This document shows positions 1-3,739 of a stretch of 7,664 nt of DNA, one piece after another. Source of the DNA: an uncultured Mollicutes bacterium (GTDB lineage Bacteria > Bacillota_I > Bacilli_A > MAG-NZ). Below the pieces are notes generated by a model. That model was given only the letters and a program-made list of their open reading frames with translations, had not been told where the DNA came from and ran no database searches. The stretch covers positions 1 through 7,664 of the forward strand of contig CAJYBF010000044.1 in assembly GCA_913064935.1 (NCBI GenBank). Direction: 5' to 3'. The translations under genes and the position numbers were made by a program. Position 1 is the stretch's first letter; every line of letters begins with the position of its first letter.

Positions 1-46
1 TTACGTTTACAAGACCTTTTCCATTTTTGTAATCTATAACATGGAT
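1..46 (-). pseudogene. Continuation of the DUF2800 gene after the in-frame TGA, running off the window
   Basis: Read in the same frame as the gene that stops at 47-49, these bases encode IHVIDYKNGKGLVNV. VIDYKxGKG is the conserved second catalytic motif of DUF2800/Cas4-like nucleases, with D and K as the metal-binding and catalytic residues. No shift of frame is needed, so only the TGA codon separates the two parts. The rest of the gene lies outside the window. There is no start codon or ribosome binding site between the two parts that would make this a separate gene. Confidence 0.75.
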
Positions 47-514
47 TCACTTACGCTTTGGATGAATAATAGAAAGGTCACTACTACCTCCACAATAAGC
101 ACCAACGTAATCAGTAAGCTCGAATCTTCCTGCGACGAATACAATTGAATCTTTGTCTGTGTTTTCTTTTGCATAATTTATATACGTAGTTACTGCTTGT
201 ATGTACTCTTCGTTAATGATCTCTTTTGAGATGTCAATAAATTTTAATTCTTTTTGATCTAAATATTTGTTGCATTCTTTTTTGCCAATTACTTCAGGAA
301 TAGTTTTCCCATAGAATATTTTAATATCATATCCTTTGATCAAACATATTTCACCAAGTGCATGAGCGACAGTACCTGTTTCAGAATAAATGTTTGATGG
401 ACTTATCTTAGGTATTTTACCTTGGTCTTTTAACTTCTGAATATACTGAGTTGACCCAGGACAGTTTAACCATCTTGATGAAGTTGAACCACCATATTTG
501 TGATGCTTTGCCAT
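47..514 (-). CDS. DUF2800 (Cas4/RecB-like) nuclease, N-terminal part, ended by an in-frame TGA
   Basis: The 155-residue product begins with a typical DUF2800 signature: SSRWLNCPGS at about residues 11-20, then SETGTVAHALGEICL at about 44-58. It ends near the GSSDLSIIHP segment, which carries the first catalytic-type aspartate of a PD-(D/E)XK fold. Family members are phage proteins related to Cas4/RecB nucleases; the cysteine of NCPGS is in a place where relatives bind metal or an Fe-S cluster (inference). The start is ATG preceded by AGAGAA, only 22 nt after the CCA end of the tRNA-like gene, so the two probably share a transcript. The frame is closed by TGA at 47-49, but the same frame beyond it reads IHVIDYKNGKG, exactly the next conserved motif. 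As an isolated 155-residue protein it lacks the D-x-K of the active site. It is a nonsense mutant, a readthrough gene or a base error. Family call is firm; functional state is not. Confidence 0.8.
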   Translation of the reverse strand: MAKHHKYGGSTSSRWLNCPGSTQYIQKLKDQGKIPKISPSNIYSETGTVAHALGEICLIKGYDIKIFYGKTIPEVIGKKECNKYLDQKELKFIDISKEIINEEYIQAVTTYINYAKENTDKDSIVFVAGRFELTDYVGAYCGGSSDLSIIHPKRK

Positions 515-536
515 TATTTTTATTCTCTGTTATAAT

Positions 537-675
537 TGGTGCAGAAGGAAGGACTCGAACCTCCAAACATGCTGTCATAGATCAACAATCTCTTCCAGTG
601 TTTTGACGAGCCGTTCTATGACGAAGACTGCACTCTGTCCACTCGAATTGTGTTTACCAATTTCACCACTTCTGC
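537..675 (-). tRNA. tRNA-Leu-like gene with an abnormal, enlarged central region
   Basis: On the minus strand a perfect 7-bp acceptor stem GCAGAAG/CTTCTGC (669-675 with 541-547), discriminator A at 540 and encoded CCA at 537-539 frame the gene. The T arm is GGAGG-TTCGAGT-CCTTC (548-564). The D arm GTG-AAATTGGTAAA-CAC (650-666) is of the leucine class II type. Between the D and T arms lie 85 nt, where a normal tRNA-Leu has roughly 32. No ordinary anticodon arm is obvious. Directly after the D arm, ATTCG-AGTGGAC-AGAGT (632-648) has the right place and size, but has one G-A mismatch and lacks U33. An arm with anticodon GTT (577-593, one mismatch) is another reading. A 7-bp stem GTCATAG/CTATGAC (616-622 with 574-580) folds much of the excess. 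It may be a tRNA with an insertion or intron, a decayed tRNA, or a tRNA-like RNA. Amino-acid identity is not settled. Confidence 0.65.
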
Positions 676-685
676 TTTTAATTTT

Positions 686-800
686 GTCCTTTAGAATAAA
701 CTTATATCGATCTTTTACATAAGAGTCAACGCTATTGAAATCGGGCTATTCAGCGGTCATTCGCGAGTTCTTACAACGATATAAGTTTATTTTAAAGGAC
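686..800. repeat. 24-base inverted repeat with 67-base centre (long hairpin)
   Basis: Bases 686-709 and 777-800 are reverse complements with a single mismatch at 694. The 67-base centre (710-776) can continue the stem with TAAGA/TCTTA and contains a further CGCT/AGCG pairing, and it looks richer in G+C than the flanks. In a minus-strand transcript the hairpin would sit between the terminator of the acidic gene and the tRNA-like gene, whose 5' end is 10 nt away. A role in RNA processing (for example RNase III cleavage to release the tRNA), a structured small RNA, or the footprint of a mobile element are all possible. Four outer bases (797-800) are shared with the terminator hairpin. I see no gene within it. 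Confidence 0.75.
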
Positions 801-816
801 ACTCTTGCGAGTGCCC
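791..816 (-). terminator. Rho-independent terminator of the acidic-protein gene
   Basis: The minus strand reads GGGCACTC, loop GCAA, GAGTGTCC (797-816), an 8-bp stem with one G-T pair closed by a GNRA tetraloop and followed by TTTAAAAT. It begins 10 nt after the TAA of the acidic-protein gene. The weak, A-interrupted T tract suggests incomplete termination, so some transcripts may continue into the hairpin, the tRNA-like gene and the nuclease gene. Confidence 0.75.
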
Positions 817-826
817 TAAGAAAGTT

Positions 827-1339
827 TTATTCAGTAACCGCTGCGAACAACTCAGCAAGATCATCAGCATCAAGTTTGTTCAAACCACGAACAGATTTAA
901 TGTTGTATTCTTCAAGAATTTCTTGCGATGCTTCTTTACCTTCAGATTTGGTATAAGCTTGAACCGCTTCTTTAACTGCATCAACAGTGATTTCTTCTTC
1001 AGCTTCTTCTTCTTCGCCGTCACTAGCTTCATCAATTGCTTCGGCCAGGTCTTCACCAAGATCTTGAAGATCATCGTCTTCGAGTTTCATCGCCTTAGCA
1101 GGAGTTGTTACGTCGTATTCAGACAATACTTCTTTTAAAGTTTTTGCGTCAGTGAGCTCTTTAAGCTCAGCACACATTTCTTTAATATCAGCTGGAGTAT
1201 AATCTTCTTCTTCTTCCTCAGGTTCTGCTTTTGCAGCTTTACCAGAAGGTTTTGCGGTTTTACTTGTGCCTGAAGATACGATTTGTGATAATGCATCTGC
1301 GATAACTTCGTCATCAATTTCGATTATAATTTTAGCCAT
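827..1339 (-). CDS. Acidic phage protein with two internal repeats
   Basis: This 170-residue protein is highly acidic and lysine-poor in its linkers. An N-terminal segment (MAKIIIEIDDEVIADAL, 1-17) leads into a Ser/Thr/Lys/Ala-rich stretch (22-39) and a Glu run (40-46). Two helical modules of about 50 residues follow, at about 49-100 and 118-168, joined by a second Glu-rich linker (107-116). The modules align: TPADIKEMCAELKEL with TVDAVKEAVQAYTKS, then LKEVLSEYDVTTPAKAMKLEDDDLQDL with its second-copy equivalent around ILEEYNIKSVRGLNKLDADDLAEL. Modules of this shape occur in phage recombination or DNA-binding accessory proteins, but I cannot name the family or a function. An AGAGGA ribosome binding site sits 7-8 nt before ATG. 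The gene stands alone between a promoter-like site (1363-1390) and a strong terminator, as expected for a separately regulated, perhaps abundant, protein. Leucine and alanine content and short acidic linkers argue for a soluble protein. Confidence 0.8.
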   Translation of the reverse strand: MAKIIIEIDDEVIADALSQIVSSGTSKTAKPSGKAAKAEPEEEEEDYTPADIKEMCAELKELTDAKTLKEVLSEYDVTTPAKAMKLEDDDLQDLGEDLAEAIDEASDGEEEEAEEEITVDAVKEAVQAYTKSEGKEASQEILEEYNIKSVRGLNKLDADDLAELFAAVTE

Positions 1340-1362
1340 GGTTATTTTCCTCTTTATTTTAA

Positions 1363-1390
1363 AGTGAATGTTTAATATATAGTATTAAAC
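1363..1390 (-). promoter_or_regulatory. Promoter-like motif with an 8-bp inverted repeat upstream of the acidic-protein gene
   Basis: The minus strand carries TATATTAAACATTCACT 24 nt before the start codon. The same TATATTAAACnnTCACT pattern lies 27 nt before the 59-residue gene at 6326-6342. TATATT could be a -10 box; no convincing -35 is seen here. The bases also form a perfect inverted repeat GTTTAATA (1370-1377) with TATTAAAC (1383-1390), which could be an operator or simply symmetrical promoter sequence. Confidence 0.5.
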
Positions 1391-1409
1391 GGTTTTAGTA
1401 TACATATAA

Positions 1410-2075
1410 CTACCAATCAAGAGCAGCTTTTGTCCAAGGAAACTGCTCGCCAATTAAACTTCTAGAAGCAAAAGCAATATCTCGAATTTCTTTTTGTGCA
1501 TGATCAGAACAACGTTGATCGAAGAAATGAATCCACGATCTTAATGTTCCATGCATGACAATTGTTGTTTGTGTTGTTAAAGGTAAAACCATACGAGCAC
1601 TTTCAGTTGCAACTCCACAATCTAAAAGTGCTTGATACGCTTTTTGCGCAGTTTCTACAGCTTCTTTAGCAATAATACCAGGAACTGAATCTTCAGGAAT
1701 TACTTGAGAACTGCTTTGTCTATTTGAATTAGCAGCAATTCGTAATTCGATCGGTTCCATATCTGTTACTTCAGCATAACGTTGGCTAAATTCTTGAAAA
1801 GAAAATGATCTGTGGCGAAGTATCTGTTGAGCTATAGCTCTAGATGTTACTATCTCAATACCAATAGAAACCATTTCGAATGGAGACCAATGGTGATGAT
1901 CAATAAGATACTTAAGTAATTTAGGTGCAGTATCATGGTTTAATCGATTATCAGGTGATGATACACGAGCAGCATAAATGATATATTCTTCTGGAGATAA
2001 TAAATTTGAATCTGTAAGATCTACTGGATCGCTACTTATTCTTGGTTGTGTTATACAATTTAATTTTACTTTCAT
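1410..2075 (-). CDS. thyX: Flavin-dependent thymidylate synthase ThyX
   Basis: ThyX makes dTMP from dUMP with methylene-tetrahydrofolate, NADPH and FAD; phages carry it to raise thymidylate supply during DNA replication. The 221-residue length is normal. The defining motif is at residues 87-100, RHRSFSFQEFSQRY, which fits RHRx7S: R87, H88 and R89 contact FAD/dUMP and S97 lies at the active site. The usual Asn before the Glu is Gln here (Q94), a variant that keeps the strict RHRx7S core. A dUMP-binding-type segment follows near ARMVLPL (about 170-176), then HGTLRSWIHFFDQRCSDHAQKEIR, typical of the C-terminal half. The start ATG shares one base (TAATG) with the stop of the upstream 62-residue gene, pointing to translational coupling. 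It is the last gene of the unit that begins near 3174. The stop is TAG. Confidence 0.97.
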   Translation of the reverse strand: MKVKLNCITQPRISSDPVDLTDSNLLSPEEYIIYAARVSSPDNRLNHDTAPKLLKYLIDHHHWSPFEMVSIGIEIVTSRAIAQQILRHRSFSFQEFSQRYAEVTDMEPIELRIAANSNRQSSSQVIPEDSVPGIIAKEAVETAQKAYQALLDCGVATESARMVLPLTTQTTIVMHGTLRSWIHFFDQRCSDHAQKEIRDIAFASRSLIGEQFPWTKAALDW

Positions 2076-2263
2076 TATATTAATCCTTTTCTAGTTGCTA
2101 AAGCTTCTGATATTGTGAATGTTTTAAATTCTTTGTCATGTTCTCTCATAGTTGATAAAGGTATCCAAACATCTATTTCATCATCAATCTGAAAATGAGT
2201 AGCACTTGCCGAATATTGCAACACTTCATCATAATCAATTTCTACTAATTCTTGTTTTTCCAT
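2075..2263 (-). CDS. Small phage protein of the 'WIPxS' type, function unknown
   Basis: The 62-residue product has the pattern of a common small phage protein: an acidic beta-rich start (VEIDYDEVLQYSASATHFQI), the core DEIDVWIPLSTM, then a segment ending in TISEALATRKGLI. Similar small proteins with a W-[IL]-P-x-S core and an ATRKGL-like tail sit among replication genes in many phages, but no function is assigned that I can state. The start ATG has AAAGG about 9-10 nt upstream. It overlaps the end of the preceding 84-residue gene by 29 nt in another frame and hands over to thyX through TAATG. These overlaps support a real, co-translated gene. No metal-binding motif, membrane segment or signal peptide is seen. 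Confidence 0.75.
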   Translation of the reverse strand: MEKQELVEIDYDEVLQYSASATHFQIDDEIDVWIPLSTMREHDKEFKTFTISEALATRKGLI

Positions 2264-2489
2264 TAGATCTTACCTTTCTGTAATATTTTAATAACGTAGG
2301 AGGATAAATACCTACCCATTCTTTTTCACCGTATTGGTTTTCTTTATTAGGTCTTTTTGTGTAGTACCAATCTCCATCAAAAAATAAAGTTATTATAGGA
2401 TCACTAGGAAGAAGCATTGTTGAATGATTTATTTTAACATTCCTTTTTAGCTTGAACTTAACCTTGGGAAGTTTTAATACGTCTAACAT
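2235..2489 (-). CDS. Hypothetical protein, 84 residues
   Basis: I do not recognise this protein. It begins with a strongly basic segment (LKLPKVKFKLKRNVKIN, about 5-21), has a central aromatic strand-rich part (ITLFFDGDWYYTKRP, about 33-47) and ends with another basic stretch (YYRKVRSNGKTRISRN). The net positive charge would fit nucleic-acid contact, but that is only inference. The start lies 2 nt after the stop of the 75-residue gene, with AAAGG about 8 nt before ATG. The last 29 nt overlap the start of the next gene, a longer overlap than elsewhere in this unit. It belongs to the run of small genes leading to thyX. Confidence 0.7.
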   Translation of the reverse strand: MLDVLKLPKVKFKLKRNVKINHSTMLLPSDPIITLFFDGDWYYTKRPNKENQYGEKEWVGIYPPTLLKYYRKVRSNGKTRISRN

Positions 2490-2491
2490 GG

Positions 2492-2719
2492 TTAATACCT
2501 TTGTGATATATAGATAGCTTCATCTATTTTGTTGATAGCTGTTTTCAAAGTTCTACTTTTTATAGGATGCTTTTCAAGTATTGTTTTTACTTTCATTGCT
2601 TCTCTAAATGTCATAGCTCCTTCCATCATCATGTACACTGCACGATCTTTTCTATTAGGACATCTTTTCTGATGTCTACCATCGACATAATACAATCGTT
2701 TGTTTTTTGGTGTGAACAT
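2492..2719 (-). CDS. Hypothetical basic helical protein, 75 residues
   Basis: No family is recognised. The N-terminal third is basic (PKNKRLYYVDGRHQKRCPNRKDR), and the rest looks alpha-helical (AVYMMMEGAMTFREAMKVKTILEK and TLKTAINKIDEAIYI). One cysteine is present, so a zinc site is unlikely. The start ATG follows the stop of the 82-residue gene with no gap (TAAATG), and AGGAAG from the end of that gene acts as ribosome binding site. The perfect junctions on both sides support translation as part of the same operon. Confidence 0.7.
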   Translation of the reverse strand: MFTPKNKRLYYVDGRHQKRCPNRKDRAVYMMMEGAMTFREAMKVKTILEKHPIKSRTLKTAINKIDEAIYISQRY

Positions 2720-2968
2720 TTATCTTCCTGGTTTTAAAACTTCAGGTACAGACTTTCCATTTTTTAATTTTGTCCATATAGTACTTTCAGGAATATGCAT
2801 ATGCCCACTCCACATCTTGCAGCTTAATCTGAACCAATAACCGTTTATCTTATGGCATAAATATCTTGATTGAGGACATAAAAACCCTTTGCCTGCATTA
2901 CCTTTTCTTTTATCTTTAGGTTCTTCGTACTCGTGCTTTGTTCTTATTATTCTCACTAAGTGTTTCAT
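2720..2968 (-). CDS. Small protein with a helix-turn-helix-like C terminus
   Basis: The 82-residue product has a basic N terminus rich in Lys/Arg (RIIRTKHEYEEPKDKRKGNAGK, in part), a Cys-containing aromatic middle (FLCPQSRYLCHKINGYWFRLSC) and a C-terminal segment HIPESTIWTKLKNGKSVPEVL. That last part matches the short helix-turn-helix pattern 'xxSTIxxRLKxGxSxEEAL' common in phage and homing-endonuclease-associated DNA-binding modules, so DNA binding is a reasonable inference. Three cysteines in the middle (CPQSRYLC and SC) could bind zinc with a histidine, but the spacing is not classical. Its ATG overlaps the stop of the ribbon-helix-helix-like gene as ATGA, implying coupled translation. No catalytic residues of an HNH nuclease are apparent. 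Confidence 0.7.
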   Translation of the reverse strand: MKHLVRIIRTKHEYEEPKDKRKGNAGKGFLCPQSRYLCHKINGYWFRLSCKMWSGHMHIPESTIWTKLKNGKSVPEVLKPGR

Positions 2969-3174
2969 GCTTTGATCAACAATCTGACTATAACATTTTC
3001 TATAGATTCGCCTTTAGATTGAAGTTCTTGCAATCGCGAGAACAGTTCTCCACTAATATCGAATGTTACAGTTCCATCAGGATTAAGTTCGCAATTGCTT
3101 TCGTCAAATTCACCTGTTACTCTATGGTTCTTAAGTCTTTGAAAAGTTACACGTGACACAGTTAATTTTGGCAT
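2965..3174 (-). CDS. Ribbon-helix-helix-like small regulator
   Basis: Of the 69 residues, the C-terminal part (about 35-69) has the shape of a ribbon-helix-helix domain: a strand TVTFDIS, helix GELFSRLQELQSKG, turn, helix SIENVIVRLLIKA. Such proteins dimerise and bind short palindromes through the strand. The N-terminal half (MPKLTVSRVTFQRLKN...) is a further strand-rich stretch and could mean two related halves. It is the first gene of its unit, 29 nt or more downstream of a TATAAT box that overlaps the palindrome ATAGATCTAT, so autoregulation is plausible (inference). The ribosome binding site is AGAGAA, 5-6 nt before ATG. An antitoxin-like role is possible in principle, but no toxin partner is recognised next door. 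Confidence 0.7.
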   Translation of the reverse strand: MPKLTVSRVTFQRLKNHRVTGEFDESNCELNPDGTVTFDISGELFSRLQELQSKGESIENVIVRLLIKA

Positions 3175-3203
3175 AATCTTAATTCTCTTTTATTATTTAA
3201 TTG

Positions 3204-3217
3204 ATAGATCTATTATA
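3204..3217 (-). promoter_or_regulatory. -10 box overlapping a 10-base palindrome
   Basis: The minus strand has TATAAT at 3217-3212, followed at once by the perfect palindrome ATAGATCTAT (3204-3213), which overlaps the last two bases of the box and would cover the transcription start. A weak -35 candidate, TTGTAC, lies 18 nt upstream. The leader to the first ATG is about 30-35 nt. A repressor on the palindrome would block the promoter; the ribbon-helix-helix-like protein encoded next is the natural candidate. Confidence 0.5.
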
Positions 3218-3242
3218 GTGTGATGTATCTCAAATGTACAAT

Positions 3243-3407
3243 TTATTTATCCAAAGATTCATTTTCTGGTAGCATTAATTCAGTAATATCAGCTAAACAA
3301 TCTGTGCAGATGCATTTGCCACAAGGATGTCTTACCAAACGTATATTACGTTCAGTGTGTTTACTTCTTGTGCAAAATGAGCATACATAATCTATTGGTT
3401 TATTCAT
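3243..3407 (-). CDS. Stand-alone ClpX-type zinc-finger microprotein
   Basis: Reading the minus strand from ATG at 3405-3407 to TAA at 3243-3245 gives 54 residues. The N-terminal part, VCSFCTRSKHTERNIRLV, closely matches the ClpX zinc-binding domain (C-S-F-C-G-K-S-x-x-E/V-R-x-L-I), and CICTDCLADITELM matches its second half (I-C-D-E-C-x-x-x-x-x-x-I). The ligands would be C9, C12, C34 and C37; spacing between the pairs is 22 residues against about 19 in ClpX. C29 and C32 are extra. No AAA+ motor is attached. In ClpX this domain dimerises and recruits substrates and adaptors. A detached copy could divert the host protease or act as an adaptor (inference). The start overlaps the stop of the 108-residue gene as ATGA, with GAAGAG upstream. 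It ends the replication unit. A different treble-clef zinc finger is the main alternative. Confidence 0.75.
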   Translation of the reverse strand: MNKPIDYVCSFCTRSKHTERNIRLVRHPCGKCICTDCLADITELMLPENESLDK

Positions 3408-3730
3408 TTTATTAGCTCTTCAATACACCATTTAATTCTTTGTTTTGAAAAATTGTATATGTCAAAGTTTGCCATGTCTTTATTAAGATATGCGGATTGT
3501 GACCATACATCTAAATGATATTTTATTATCCAATTAATGATTGCATGTGCTTGTCTACGTGATAAACATTCTTTATGAGTATCATCGCCATTATAAAAAG
3601 GATTTACATTTTCTGGATATAATTGAAGTTCGCTATAGCGAACAAGAACAATAGCATTATCTTCTACACTATTTTCAGCATATTTACTTTCAACTAATAT
3701 CTGAGTATACTTTTCTAATTCAGTCATCAT
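3404..3730 (-). CDS. Hypothetical protein, 108 residues
   Basis: I do not recognise this acidic-to-neutral, mostly helical protein. It begins MMTELEKYTQILVESKYAEN, has a central part around VLVRYSELQLYPENVNPFYNGDD, and a C-terminal helical half with RRQAHAIINWIIKYHLDVW and ends in IKWCIEELIK. No metal, nucleotide or membrane motif is seen. The AGGAG site 7-8 nt before the ATG is among the best ribosome binding sites in the window. The gene follows the primase-helicase after 9 nt and overlaps the zinc microprotein by ATGA, so it belongs to the replication unit. The second of two adjacent ATG codons could also be the start. Confidence 0.75.
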   Translation of the reverse strand: MMTELEKYTQILVESKYAENSVEDNAIVLVRYSELQLYPENVNPFYNGDDTHKECLSRRQAHAIINWIIKYHLDVWSQSAYLNKDMANFDIYNFSKQRIKWCIEELIK

Positions 3731-3739
3731 TTTATTCTC

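Noticed and set aside
574..649. A group I intron in the anticodon loop of the tRNA-like gene
   Set aside because: The excess is only about 50 nt, far too short for a group I core, and no P7-like or other core element was seen.
735..1317. Open frames on the plus strand (735-956, 923-1138) and in another minus-strand frame (880-1074, 1135-1317)
   Set aside because: They run across the acidic-protein gene, have low-complexity Lys- or Phe-rich products caused by its GAA-rich codons, and lack ribosome binding sites.
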